A stretch of DNA of 64,000 bases from Simiduia sp. 21SJ11W-1 (GTDB taxonomy: Bacteria; Pseudomonadota; Gammaproteobacteria; Pseudomonadales; Cellvibrionaceae): positions 3,007,501 through 3,071,500 of the forward strand of contig NZ_CP090959.1 in NCBI RefSeq assembly GCF_024138675.1, written 5' to 3'. The notes beneath the pieces were generated by a model. The model had not been told where the DNA came from. It made no database searches and worked only from the letters and a program-made list of their open reading frames with translations. This document shows, one piece after another, positions 29,718 through 38,895 of this stretch (positions are counted from its first letter, which is position 1; every line of letters starts with the position of its first letter). Made by a program: the position numbers and the translations under genes.

Positions 29718-29791
29718 ATGCAAAGTAGTGGGCGAACTATTTGAACAGAAAAGCCTGCAGCACTTGGGAGCTACAGGCTAAAGCCTGCGCT

Positions 29792-31666
29792 TTATGCATC
29801 GGGCCCAGCCACCACAACCACCAGGCGCGCGGCAGTAAAAGTGTCGGTTTCTGGCTCCCAGCGGCCGCTGGCACTTAGGCGTGCAAGCTGTAACCCGGCT
29901 GTGGCCTGTTCATTGAGGGCGCTGCTGAATTCGGCAAAGTTTAGAAATACCTGCACCGATTCGCTGCCTTTCACCACCAGCGAATACAGCGCATTGGGAG
30001 CGCCTGCAGGTGCAATGGTCAACCGCTCTGTGCCCGCCAATGGCTCGCGAAAGCCGGCAAAGCTCACCAGGCCTTTATCGCTCTCAGTCACACTTAGTGC
30101 AATGGATTCAGCACTGGATTCCAACAGCCCGGAAGACGCCTTATCCCACGAGAGGTGCAAACCCGCACCCCGGTTAGCCACCTGTAAATCAATCAATGTG
30201 GTGGCTTCAAAATCCCAGGGGTTAATGGCGGCACTAGCACTGAAATCGTAGGGCGTAACCCAGCCGCGCGCTTTCAGGTAATCACCGGCTGCCAGCGTGT
30301 GCGGCAAACCGTTCTCGTAAATGCGATACAGCGCGGCATCTGCTTCGCTATCAACCCATTGGTAGGCGGCGGGCCTGCGGCCATTGAACAGCGACAACTC
30401 GGAAACCAGTATGCCATTGCTCACCTCTGTGACTTTTGCCCGCAATTGATTTTTCAGCAGGCCCACATGGCTAGCCTGCACGCCGTCACCGGCAACCTCG
30501 TCATACACGCGCACGCGCTGGCCGATGCTGACCGCCGAGCTGTCGAGCATATCCATCGCGCCTGGGCGGGAGATGTTTGTGCTGTCTGTTAAAGTGAACA
30601 TCAACTCCGGGCTCACTTCAACAGACATGTCATCCGGTGTGAAACGCACGCCTTGCACCGTCACTTGATTGCCACTGCGGGCAGTTACCACGCCTTTAAT
30701 AAACTCACCGCCAGCCCAGGGCACACTGCTGCCCGCATACACGGTATCCACCACCACACGCGCATCGGCTTCAACAAAGTGCCCGTGAGCAACAAGTGGC
30801 GTGTCTGCCGCCATTGCGGCCAAGGCCGTTAAACCTTCAGCGCCGCTATAACTTTGCTGATCAATTTCATAGGCGGCATCTTCCGCTACCGCTAAAGTAA
30901 TTTCACCAAAGGCGCCATCGCGCAAATGAAACGGGCGAATAGCCAAAGTCATACTCGCATCTGCTTCATTCACGCTTTGAAGCAGGCCGCGAATGCGGTG
31001 ATCGCGCGCGGCGTCGAGCAGCGGTTCGGCCACCCACACAGCGGCCACCTCGGTGGTTGCCGTGTCGTCAGTCACATCTTCAGGCGTGCCTGCGTCATCT
31101 GTCACCACCACATTGGAGGCGTCCAGATCGAAATCCAATGTAAAGCGCGCGGGCATGCCCGTGCGCAAACGCAAACCGCGATCGTCACCAAAGCCTGCCA
31201 AGTCAATCGCCACGCTTACCTCGCCAAGGGGGTTGTTTTGCGCATCTATCGCGGTGGCAGCTAACAGGTTGCCTTCTGCATCCTGCGTTACGATGTTGGC
31301 GTCGGCAAAGTTGAGGTTTGCTATGGCCTTGGTATATACACCCACAGGCACAGACGCCACCGATAAAATTTCTGTCACATCTGTGTACTGGGCAAAATCA
31401 ATACGGGCGCTGTTTGGCAACACGCTGATTTCATCGCCGGCAAGATTCACCAGCTGCAAGCTATCCACGGCAACTTCGTATTGAATAAAATCGCCTTCGG
31501 CATCGGTAATACCGATGGTGAGGCTGGTGTTTTCAGCCGCGGGTTCTACCACCGGTTGATCTGGCTCGCCACTGGCACTGCCGCCGCCACAGGCCACCAA
31601 GCCACAACCCAATATCGCCAGAGCCAGCGGCCCCACCACAGTTTTTTTGATTTTCGAATATTCCAT
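29792..31666 (-). CDS. DUF4382 domain lipoprotein
   Basis: Exported lipoprotein of about 624 residues with lipobox LVAC followed by GGGSASG. The N-terminal domain (TSLTIGITDAEGDFIQYEVAVDSLQLVN) matches DUF4382. The remainder has repeated beta-rich units (GEFIKGVVTARSGNQVTVQGVRFTP; QLRAKVTEVSNGILVS) that look like DUF5666-type beta barrels. It is acidic and probably sits at the outer membrane; function is unknown. The ATG chosen gives the signal peptide; a TTG 26 codons upstream does not. Upstream of it lies an orphan binding-protein gene. Confidence 0.8.
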   Translation of the reverse strand: MEYSKIKKTVVGPLALAILGCGLVACGGGSASGEPDQPVVEPAAENTSLTIGITDAEGDFIQYEVAVDSLQLVNLAGDEISVLPNSARIDFAQYTDVTEILSVASVPVGVYTKAIANLNFADANIVTQDAEGNLLAATAIDAQNNPLGEVSVAIDLAGFGDDRGLRLRTGMPARFTLDFDLDASNVVVTDDAGTPEDVTDDTATTEVAAVWVAEPLLDAARDHRIRGLLQSVNEADASMTLAIRPFHLRDGAFGEITLAVAEDAAYEIDQQSYSGAEGLTALAAMAADTPLVAHGHFVEADARVVVDTVYAGSSVPWAGGEFIKGVVTARSGNQVTVQGVRFTPDDMSVEVSPELMFTLTDSTNISRPGAMDMLDSSAVSIGQRVRVYDEVAGDGVQASHVGLLKNQLRAKVTEVSNGILVSELSLFNGRRPAAYQWVDSEADAALYRIYENGLPHTLAAGDYLKARGWVTPYDFSASAAINPWDFEATTLIDLQVANRGAGLHLSWDKASSGLLESSAESIALSVTESDKGLVSFAGFREPLAGTERLTIAPAGAPNALYSLVVKGSESVQVFLNFAEFSSALNEQATAGLQLARLSASGRWEPETDTFTAARLVVVVAGPDA

Positions 31667-31762
31667 TGTCAGCTCCCAAAGCCAATTCGTTGAATGAACA
31701 TTGGGTACAACGGCGCATCCGGCCATCGGTTGACACCTATACAAAAAATTAGTGCGCGGACA

Positions 31763-32575
31763 TCAATTTTGCGTTACAGGCCAGGCTTCTAGGGCCTGCT
31801 GCAAATGGAGGAACAAGGTGAGCCGGCTACGGGGCACTAAAATCCGGCGCTGGAATTCATCGTGTGGCTGACGGGCGACGTAAAAACTGCCGGGTGCAGT
31901 ATGGCTTGCCTGCCAATAGCGAAACAAGGATTCACTCACAATCCCAAAATCGCAGCGGTCCTGATCAAGCATTTCCAGCACCACCTCTTCACGGGTTGTT
32001 TTTATTTGGCGCAAAACACCTTCGGAGACAGCTTCACTCACACCCACATAGTAATTGCCCAACACCAGACAGGCGAGCTTACCGTGCAACGAGCTTGCAT
32101 CGACAAATTCAAAAGGGCGAAGCGCCTTGGACACAAATATATCGCGATCGTTGAAAATGGCTGAAGTCCACCAGTAGCGCTGTTCATCCGGGTCTTTAAA
32201 CCAGAGTGGATTAACGCCGATCACCGGCCCATCAAGCTGCCCCTGAGACAGCTTCCGATCCACGCGATTGCGCGGCAGATACTCAAGATAAAAGTGATAC
32301 CCGCCAGGCACATTGTTCAGGTGGCTAACCAATTCAAAATAGTCACCCTGCTGGCTCGAGGGATCAACGATATAGGGCGGTTTATCGTGGTAGTAATAGA
32401 GCGGGATACTTTCGCGCTGGCTTTCAGAGTGCGCCTCAGATGCAGCAACGCCCTGAAACCCGCGCGGCGAAAACTCCTGGCCATAGAGCACACCACTGCC
32501 CAAGGCCGCGAAAAGTGGCAACGCTCGCGCTACCCGTAAAATTTTCACCCGCACCACGTTCAACAGCGCTACCAA
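31763..32575 (-). CDS. Periplasmic substrate-binding protein, SBP_bac_3-like (orphan)
   Basis: Secreted protein of 270 residues. A hydrophobic signal-like N-terminus (ILRVARALPLFAALGSGVLYG) is followed by SIPLYYYHDKPPYIVDPSSQQGDYFELVSHL, typical of family 3 binding proteins, and later by KLACLVLGNYYVGVSEAVSEGVL and RCDFGIVSESLF. There is no transporter nearby. This is the second of three such orphan genes in the window (also 9615-10445 and 60624-61418). The exact start is uncertain. Confidence 0.72.
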   Translation of the reverse strand: MVALLNVVRVKILRVARALPLFAALGSGVLYGQEFSPRGFQGVAASEAHSESQRESIPLYYYHDKPPYIVDPSSQQGDYFELVSHLNNVPGGYHFYLEYLPRNRVDRKLSQGQLDGPVIGVNPLWFKDPDEQRYWWTSAIFNDRDIFVSKALRPFEFVDASSLHGKLACLVLGNYYVGVSEAVSEGVLRQIKTTREEVVLEMLDQDRCDFGIVSESLFRYWQASHTAPGSFYVARQPHDEFQRRILVPRSRLTLFLHLQQALEAWPVTQN

Positions 32576-32668
32576 CGTCAGGCCTTGAATGAGCGACCTC
32601 CAATGTAGGATTGCAAAAAACGATCTGCCAGATCGAACGAGGCCCCGCCATGACCGCGGGGCAGGGAT

Positions 32669-34198
32669 TTACTTCATTTTTACCATAGGGCGACCGGCCT
32701 GCCCCCACTCAACATGGTACTTCTTGCCACGGGGTTTATCGGTGCGCTCGAAGGTGTGGGCACCAAAGTAATCGCGCTGGCCCTGCAACAGGTTGGCGGG
32801 CAGTACCGCCGTGCGGTATGCATCATAGTAGCTCAACGCCGAGCTTAACGCCGCCACAGGCACGCCCCACAGGCTTGCGTTTGCCACGGCTTTGCGCCAG
32901 TTGGCTTGGTAGGTTGAGATCTGCTCGGCGAAGTAGGCATCCAGCAGGAGATTATCCAGCTCTTCATCGCGCTCGTAGGCATCGGCGATGGATTGCAAAA
33001 ATACCGCGCGAATAATGCAGCCGGCGCGCCAGATTTTGGCGATTTCACCAAAGTTCAGGCTCCACTCCTGCTCACTGGCTGCGGTCTTCATCAAGTCAAA
33101 CCCCTGTGCATAGGCACAGATTTTGGCGCAGTAAAGGGCGTCGTGCAGCTGCTCGATAATGGCTTCGCGCTCGGCCACATCGGGCAGGGCTTGATCTGGG
33201 CCTGCCAGCAGCCGGGCGGCTTTTACGCGCTGATCTTTCAGGGTGGAAATGGAGCGCGCGAACACCGCCTCTGAAATGGTGGGCGCGGGGCAGCCAAGCT
33301 GCAGGCTGCTGACGGCGGTCCACAGGCCTGTGCCCTTCTGGCCGGCCTTATCCAGAATCATGCTTACCAGCGGCTCGCCGGTTTCGCTATCTCGGGTATC
33401 CAGCACTTCGGCAGAAATTTCAATCAGGTAGCTGTTTAAACGGCCCTCATTCCAGCGCCTGAATACCGCGGCTACTTCGGTGTCGGTCATGCCCAGGGCG
33501 TCGCGCATTACCTGGTAGGCCTCGCATATCAGCTGCATGTCGGCATATTCAATGCCGTTGTGCACCATCTTTACATAGTGGCCTGAACCGCTCGGGCCAA
33601 TGTAAGCCGCACAGGGCTCGCCCTTGGCCACTACTTCACCGGGGGCTTTGCGCTCAATGGGCTTGCCGGTTTCGGGGTCCACCTTGGCGGCAATGGCCTC
33701 CCACAGGGGTTTGATGCGCGTCCAGGCGTAGGGGTCGCCACTGGGCATGAGCGAAGGCCCGAAGCGAGCGCCCACTTCGCCGCCAGATACCGCCGTTGAG
33801 AACAAAATAAACTTGCCCTCATACTCTTTTTCACGGCGCTGGGTGTCTGTCCAGAGGCTGTTGCCGGTATCTACTACAATGTCGTCGGCCTGCAGGCCTG
33901 CATCTATCAGCTTGTGGCACACATCATCTACCGGGTCGCCAGCAGGAACAGAAACCACAATCAAGTGCGGCGCACTCAGGCTTGCCAGCAAATCTGTATA
34001 GGAATTGCAGGTAAATACCCGGGGGCTGGCATCGCCACGCTCGGCTTCATCCTGCGCCCTGAGCGCCTCAAGCTTGGTTTGATCAAGGTCAAAGGCAATC
34101 ACGCGAAAGCCGTTATCCACAAGGTTCATGATGAGGTTCTTCCCCATCACGCCGGCGCCAATGAATCCAATATCACAAGGCTGATCAGTTACGGGCAT
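32669..34198 (-). CDS. gnd: 6-phosphogluconate dehydrogenase (decarboxylating)
   Basis: Cytoplasmic enzyme of the oxidative pentose phosphate pathway; converts 6-phosphogluconate and NADP+ to ribulose 5-phosphate, CO2 and NADPH. The 509-residue protein has the N-terminal nucleotide fold (CDIGFIGAGVMGKNLIMNLVDNGF), the substrate segment SGGEVGARFGPSLMPSGD, and VKMVHNGIEYADMQLICEAY containing the catalytic Lys. It is slightly longer than E. coli Gnd because of an insertion around residues 185-200. Start at 34198 directly before the conserved fold. No zwf or edd nearby. Confidence 0.95.
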   Translation of the reverse strand: MPVTDQPCDIGFIGAGVMGKNLIMNLVDNGFRVIAFDLDQTKLEALRAQDEAERGDASPRVFTCNSYTDLLASLSAPHLIVVSVPAGDPVDDVCHKLIDAGLQADDIVVDTGNSLWTDTQRREKEYEGKFILFSTAVSGGEVGARFGPSLMPSGDPYAWTRIKPLWEAIAAKVDPETGKPIERKAPGEVVAKGEPCAAYIGPSGSGHYVKMVHNGIEYADMQLICEAYQVMRDALGMTDTEVAAVFRRWNEGRLNSYLIEISAEVLDTRDSETGEPLVSMILDKAGQKGTGLWTAVSSLQLGCPAPTISEAVFARSISTLKDQRVKAARLLAGPDQALPDVAEREAIIEQLHDALYCAKICAYAQGFDLMKTAASEQEWSLNFGEIAKIWRAGCIIRAVFLQSIADAYERDEELDNLLLDAYFAEQISTYQANWRKAVANASLWGVPVAALSSALSYYDAYRTAVLPANLLQGQRDYFGAHTFERTDKPRGKKYHVEWGQAGRPMVKMK

Positions 34199-34593
34199 GG
34201 GGCTAATTCCTCTGGCGGGTAAAAAGCCGCCATTTTACGCCAATCGCGCGCCCAATAGGGAGCCAATTTTCAGGAAATACCAAGGCCTGCCCCCGCCGCG
34301 CCGAGCCATATCAACTACCATTTATTATATTCTTGGTATAAGTCACTAATATTTATAACTTGCGAGCAACTAATATCCCAAGTGGCACCTTAGGCCCCTC
34401 AAGATAAGTAGGACTCACCAAAGCCTTGCATGCTAATTTTTTGGGCTATTGGCTGGGGTTGGAGCGACTACACTCAGAGACCCTGGCCGGGCCGGACAGA
34501 GCCACCGGCTAGACCTGCACAACAGCCATAACACGGCAGGCAGATGCTTATAAAAAGTCTCAATCCACACCACCTACGGGTAAGAGGTAACAG
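34199..34593. other. Intergenic region between gnd and the branched-chain dehydrogenase operon
   Basis: About 395 bp without a gene, between divergent units. It has an AT-rich core at about 34318-34380 (TTTATTATATTCTTGGTATAAG) likely to hold promoters. No riboswitch or RNA gene recognised. Confidence 0.4.
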
Positions 34594-35772
34594 ATGAGCG
34601 ACAAAATCACCCACCAACTGCGACTGATGTCCGGTTTCGAACTGCCCATTCCCACCCTGAGCCTGCTAAAGGCCGACGGCACGCTGCACACCGGCGCCAA
34701 AGCGCCCAAGCTCAGCAAGGAAACCGCCCTGCGCATTTACGACACCATGCTGTTTATCCGCGTGTTGGATGAACGCATGGTAGGCGCCCAGCGCCAGGGG
34801 CGGCTGAGCTTCTACATGACTTGCACCGGCGAAGAGGCCGCCGTTATCGGCTCTGCCGCCGCCTTCGAAGACAAAGACATGATCATGGGCCAGTACCGCG
34901 AGCACGGCGCTTTGCGCTACCGGGGCTTCAGCACCGAACAGTTCATGCACCAGATGCTATCTAACAGCAAAGACCTGGGCAAAGGCCGCCAGATGCCCAT
35001 TCACTATGGCAGCAACGCGCTCAACTACATGACCATATCCTCGCCACTGGCCACCCAGATTCCACAAGCGGCAGGCTATGCCTACGCACAAAAATTGGAA
35101 GGCCAGCAGGCCTGTACGCTGGTGTATTTCGGCGAAGGCGCCGCCAGTGAAGGCGATTTTCACGCAGGCATGAACATGGCCGCGGTACTTAAATGCCCCA
35201 CGGTGTTTTTCTGCCGCAACAACGGCTACGCCATTTCTACCCCGGCAGATGAACAGTACGCCGGCGACGGCATTGCCGCGCGCGGTGTGGGCTACGGCAT
35301 GAAAACCATTCGCGTAGACGGCAACGATGTACTGGCCGTATACGCCGCCTGCGTAGAGGCGCGCAAAATTGCCGTGGAAAACAACGAGCCGGTGCTGGTT
35401 GAAGCCATGAGCTACCGCCTGGGCGCACACTCCACCTCAGACGACCCATCCGGCTACCGCTCGCGCGATGAAGAAGACAAATGGCGCGCAGTAGACCCGG
35501 TGCTACGCATGAAAAACTGGCTGATTGCCAAAAAGTGGTGGAGTGAAGCCGAGGAAAAATCCCGGCTGGAAGCCTACCGCAAAGAGGTGCTGGATACCCT
35601 AAAGGCCACCGAAAAAGTGCCCGCACCCGAGCTTGCCGAGTTAATTACCGATGTTTACGACAAACCTTGCGCCAACCTGGAAAACCAGATGGCCGAGCTA
35701 CGCGAACACATCGCCAAATACCCGGAAAAATACCCCAAAACCGCAGCCAGCGTTACCGGTAAGGAGCACTGA
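34594..35772 (+). CDS. bkdA1: Branched-chain 2-oxoacid dehydrogenase E1 alpha subunit
   Basis: Thiamine-diphosphate-dependent E1 alpha of 392 residues, which decarboxylates 2-oxo acids from valine, leucine and isoleucine. The N-terminus ([17 protein letters not shown]) and [20 protein letters not shown] are typical of the branched-chain type rather than pyruvate dehydrogenase. The ThDP motif begins [18 protein letters not shown] and ends [23 protein letters not shown] is the phosphorylation-loop equivalent. AAGAGG precedes the ATG. The E1 beta gene follows after two bases. Confidence 0.93.
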   Translation: MSDKITHQLRLMSGFELPIPTLSLLKADGTLHTGAKAPKLSKETALRIYDTMLFIRVLDERMVGAQRQGRLSFYMTCTGEEAAVIGSAAAFEDKDMIMGQYREHGALRYRGFSTEQFMHQMLSNSKDLGKGRQMPIHYGSNALNYMTISSPLATQIPQAAGYAYAQKLEGQQACTLVYFGEGAASEGDFHAGMNMAAVLKCPTVFFCRNNGYAISTPADEQYAGDGIAARGVGYGMKTIRVDGNDVLAVYAACVEARKIAVENNEPVLVEAMSYRLGAHSTSDDPSGYRSRDEEDKWRAVDPVLRMKNWLIAKKWWSEAEEKSRLEAYRKEVLDTLKATEKVPAPELAELITDVYDKPCANLENQMAELREHIAKYPEKYPKTAASVTGKEH

Positions 35773-35774
35773 TC

Positions 35775-36752
35775 ATGGCTAAAATGAATTTACTGCAAGC
35801 CGTAAACAGCGCACTGGATCTGGCCATGGCCAACGACAAGCGCGTAGTGTGTTTTGGTGAAGACATCGGCAAGTTCGGCGGCGTGTTCCGCGCCACCAGC
35901 AACCTGCAAGAAAAGTACGGCCGCGCCCGCTGCTTTAATACCCCGCTCACCGAGCAAGGCATTGCAGGCTTTGCCATTGGTATGGCAGCGCAAGGCCATG
36001 TGCCGGTGGCAGAAATGCAATTTGCCGATTACATCTTCCCGGCGTTTGATCAAATCGTGAATGAAGCGGCCAAATTCCGCTACCGCTCGGGCAACCAGTT
36101 TAATGTGGCCGGCCTCACCATTCGCACGCCCTACGGCGGCGGCATTGCAGGCGGCCTGTACCACTCGCAATCGCCCGAGGCCTACTTCACCCAAACACCG
36201 GGTTTGAAAGTGGTTGTGCCCTCCACACCCTACCAGGCAAAAGGTTTATTACTGGCCGCCATTCGCGACCCCAACCCCGTAATTTTCTTCGAGCCCAAGC
36301 GCCTGTATCGCGCAGCCGTTGGCGAAGTGCCCGAAGACGATTTTGAATTGCCGCTGGGCGTTGCCGAAGTGGTGAAAGAAGGCGCAGACATCACGCTGCT
36401 GGCCTGGGGTGCCCAAATGGAACACCTGCAAGCGGCGGCCGCCATGGCCGAAGCCGAGGGCATTTCCTGTGAGGTGATCGACCTGCGCACACTGCTGCCG
36501 TGGGATGTAGACACTGTGGCCAAATCCGTGAAAAAAACCGGCCGCCTGCTCATCACTCACGAGGCCCCCATTACCGGCGGTTTTGCCGGTGAAATAGCCG
36601 CCACTATTCAAGATCACTGCTTTTTGTATCTCGAATCACCCATTGCGCGCGTGTGCGGCCTGGACACCCCCTTCCCCCTGGTGCACGAAAAAGAGTACAT
36701 GCCCGATCAGTACAAAATTTTCGAAGCCATTAAACGCAGCATTCACTACTAA
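35775..36752 (+). CDS. bkdA2: Branched-chain 2-oxoacid dehydrogenase E1 beta subunit
   Basis: E1 beta of 325 residues that pairs with the product of the previous gene. Typical elements are [38 protein letters not shown] (ThDP-activating Glu) and [22 protein letters not shown]. Its GGAG ribosome site lies in the last codons of the E1 alpha gene, so translation is coupled. Confidence 0.94.
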   Translation: MAKMNLLQAVNSALDLAMANDKRVVCFGEDIGKFGGVFRATSNLQEKYGRARCFNTPLTEQGIAGFAIGMAAQGHVPVAEMQFADYIFPAFDQIVNEAAKFRYRSGNQFNVAGLTIRTPYGGGIAGGLYHSQSPEAYFTQTPGLKVVVPSTPYQAKGLLLAAIRDPNPVIFFEPKRLYRAAVGEVPEDDFELPLGVAEVVKEGADITLLAWGAQMEHLQAAAAMAEAEGISCEVIDLRTLLPWDVDTVAKSVKKTGRLLITHEAPITGGFAGEIAATIQDHCFLYLESPIARVCGLDTPFPLVHEKEYMPDQYKIFEAIKRSIHY

Positions 36753-36777
36753 GCAATCAGGACAAGGATAAGACACC

Positions 36778-38019
36778 ATGATTAAAGATTTTATTCTGCC
36801 CGATATCGGCGAAGGTATTGTGGAGTGCGAGCTGGTTGAGTGGCTGGTAAAAGAAGGCGACACCATTACCGAAGACCAGGCCGTGGCCGATGTGTCTACC
36901 GATAAAGCCCTGGTGCAAATTCCCTCAATGTACGATGGCAAGGTGGTAAAGCTCTATTACAAAGAGGGCGACATCGCCAAGGTACACGAGCCGCTGTTTG
37001 CCATTGAAATTAATGAAGGCCCAAGCACAGAGCCCGCCCCTGCGGCGAAGGCCGACGCCCCCGCACCAGATACCAAACCACCGGCCGCGCCGCAGCAGGC
37101 CGCCGTAGACGACAGCGCAGACGTCGCCTTTGAGCGCAACACCTCGCGCGCGCTCACCACACCTGCCGTGCGCCGCATTGCGCGGGAAAATGATGTAGAT
37201 TTAAGCACCGTGCCCGCCACGGGCAAAAACGGCCGCATCTTGAAAGAAGACATGCTCAACTTCCTGAGTGGCGACACCCAGGCCAAGGCAGAGCAGCCGG
37301 CCACCAGCCCCAAGGCAAGCGTTGATCGCACCGAGCCCATCAAAGGTGTGAAAGCCGTGATGGCGCGCGCCATGCAGGAATCTGTGTCTAGCATTCCACA
37401 CTTCACCTACGTGGATGAAATCGACATCACCGATCTTGTGACACTGCGCCTGCAATTAAAAGCCAAGTACCCGGACATCAAAATCACCATGATGCCCTTG
37501 TTCATGAAGGCCCTTTCGCTGGCGCTGCAGGAATTCCCCACCATGAATTCCCGCGTGAACGAAGACTGCACTGAAATCACCTACCTGGGTGCGCACAACA
37601 TTGGCATGGCGGTAGATTCCAAAGTGGGCTTGCTGGTACCGAACATCAAAAACGTGCAGGCGCTCAGTATTCTGGAGCTGGCCGGTGAAATTTCTACACT
37701 TACCGAAAGCGCACGCTCGGGCCGCGTAAGCCCTGAAACATTAAAAGGCGGCACCATTACCATCTCGAACGTTGGCGCCATTGGCGGCACAGCGGCCACA
37801 CCCATCATCAATAAGCCGGAAGTGGCCATTGTGGCGCTGGGTAAAATGCAGGCGCTGCCGCGCTTTAATGCCAAAGGTGAGGTAGAGGCCCGCAAGATCA
37901 TGACGGTTAGCTGGTCTGGCGATCACCGCGTCATCGACGGCGGCACCATTGCGCGCTTTAACAATCGCTGGAAGGAGTTTCTGGAAGACCCGGCCAGCAT
38001 GCTGGTTGCCATGCGCTAA
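36778..38019 (+). CDS. bkdB: Branched-chain 2-oxoacid dehydrogenase E2 (lipoamide acyltransferase)
   Basis: E2 core of 413 residues. One lipoyl domain (VADVSTDKALVQIPS, Lys near residue 44 is lipoylated), an Ala/Pro-rich linker, an E3-binding domain (LTTPAVRRIARENDVDLSTVPATG), and the catalytic acyltransferase domain ending with SWSGDHRVIDGGT, where His and Asp are the active residues. Completes the E1-E2 part of the complex. A lipoamide dehydrogenase gene is not in the operon and must be supplied from elsewhere. A strong terminator follows. Confidence 0.94.
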   Translation: MIKDFILPDIGEGIVECELVEWLVKEGDTITEDQAVADVSTDKALVQIPSMYDGKVVKLYYKEGDIAKVHEPLFAIEINEGPSTEPAPAAKADAPAPDTKPPAAPQQAAVDDSADVAFERNTSRALTTPAVRRIARENDVDLSTVPATGKNGRILKEDMLNFLSGDTQAKAEQPATSPKASVDRTEPIKGVKAVMARAMQESVSSIPHFTYVDEIDITDLVTLRLQLKAKYPDIKITMMPLFMKALSLALQEFPTMNSRVNEDCTEITYLGAHNIGMAVDSKVGLLVPNIKNVQALSILELAGEISTLTESARSGRVSPETLKGGTITISNVGAIGGTAATPIINKPEVAIVALGKMQALPRFNAKGEVEARKIMTVSWSGDHRVIDGGTIARFNNRWKEFLEDPASMLVAMR

Positions 38020-38034
38020 CAGGCGCTGGAACAT

Positions 38035-38070
38035 AAAAAGGCAGGCGGGGTTACCCGCCTGCCTTTTTTA
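38035..38070 (+). terminator. Strong rho-independent terminator
   Basis: Perfect 15-bp stem AAAAAGGCAGGCGGG / CCCGCCTGCCTTTTT with loop GTTA, 15 bp after the E2 stop. It could work in both directions. Confidence 0.92.
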
Positions 38071-38185
38071 TTGCCCGCCGCTTCGCCCGGCGCGTGATAA
38101 CATCATCAAAATCTAAAAAATTCTAGCCATTCGGCCATAAATCAAGCCACTATAAAGTAACTCACCCCTATTCAGGAGCAGGCCC

Positions 38186-38392
38186 ATGAAACACACACTC
38201 TTGGCATTCATAGTAACAACCACAGCGATCACAGCGTGCGATAGCAAACCACCGCAAGACGACACCCAGCCAGATGGCGTTATTCCACAGCATCAATTAG
38301 ATGCGCTGGAGAAATCCAAAAATGTGGAAAACCTGCTCAAAGAAGCCGACAAAAAGCGCAGCCAATCTGCCGATGGCGATGGCGATGAATGA
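38186..38392 (+). CDS. Small lipoprotein of unknown function
   Basis: Protein of 68 residues with a signal peptide and lipobox TAC (Cys near residue 18). The mature part is short, charged and helical, ending in an acidic tail (DGDGDE). GGAG lies about nine bases before the ATG. Family not recognised; DUF1330 gene follows after 37 bp on the same strand. Confidence 0.65.
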   Translation: MKHTLLAFIVTTTAITACDSKPPQDDTQPDGVIPQHQLDALEKSKNVENLLKEADKKRSQSADGDGDE

Positions 38393-38429
38393 TTAATCAG
38401 GCTCTGTAAAATAAAATTGAGGACACACC

Positions 38430-38753
38430 ATGCCCGTACTGGCACTTAACCTATTCGATGTAGCAAACAAAGAAGAATACCTGGCCTATGTGCGCAAATC
38501 CGGCAAAGCGGTGGCAAGCCACGGCGGTGAAGTGATTTCCATCGGCAAGTTTCGCGAAGCACGCGCCGGTGACTTGGCGCCCCGCCAAGTAATGATTCTG
38601 GTGCAGTGGCAATCGGTTGAACATTTTGAAAACTACTGCAATAACCCGGCGCTAGCCGATATGCACCCGCACCGGGAAAAAGGCACCAGCAATTATATTT
38701 GGCAGCTGTTTGATAAACTGGAAGACTTCCGGCCCCTGTTAAAGGCCATGTAA
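38430..38753 (+). CDS. DUF1330 family protein
   Basis: Cytoplasmic protein of 107 residues with a ferredoxin-like alpha/beta pattern of the dimeric DUF1330/NIPSNAP type (LFDVANKEEYLAYVRKSGKAVASHGGEVIS; LVQWQSVEHFENYCNNP). Enzymatic role not known. GAGGA precedes the ATG. Confidence 0.8.
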   Translation: MPVLALNLFDVANKEEYLAYVRKSGKAVASHGGEVISIGKFREARAGDLAPRQVMILVQWQSVEHFENYCNNPALADMHPHREKGTSNYIWQLFDKLEDFRPLLKAM

Positions 38754-38895
38754 GCAGGTAATCATCCGTAGCTGCCATGCTAATGGCGAAACCACCACCG
38801 GAAACGACATTAAATTTTGCGCACTTTCAGCCTTAAGTTAGTGCAGCACATGACCTAAACCTTGGTTTTAGGCCCGCTCAACCTAGCCGGCCGCC

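Noticed and set aside
32638-32668. Hairpin GCCCCGC/GCGGGGC after gnd as a terminator
   Set aside because: Stem is good but no T-run follows on the minus strand, so it is not called.
35237-35626. Long antisense frames inside high-GC genes (also near 8396-8890, 15257-15451 and 18208-19056)
   Set aside because: They are shadows of well-supported genes and lack ribosome sites, signal peptides or known domains.
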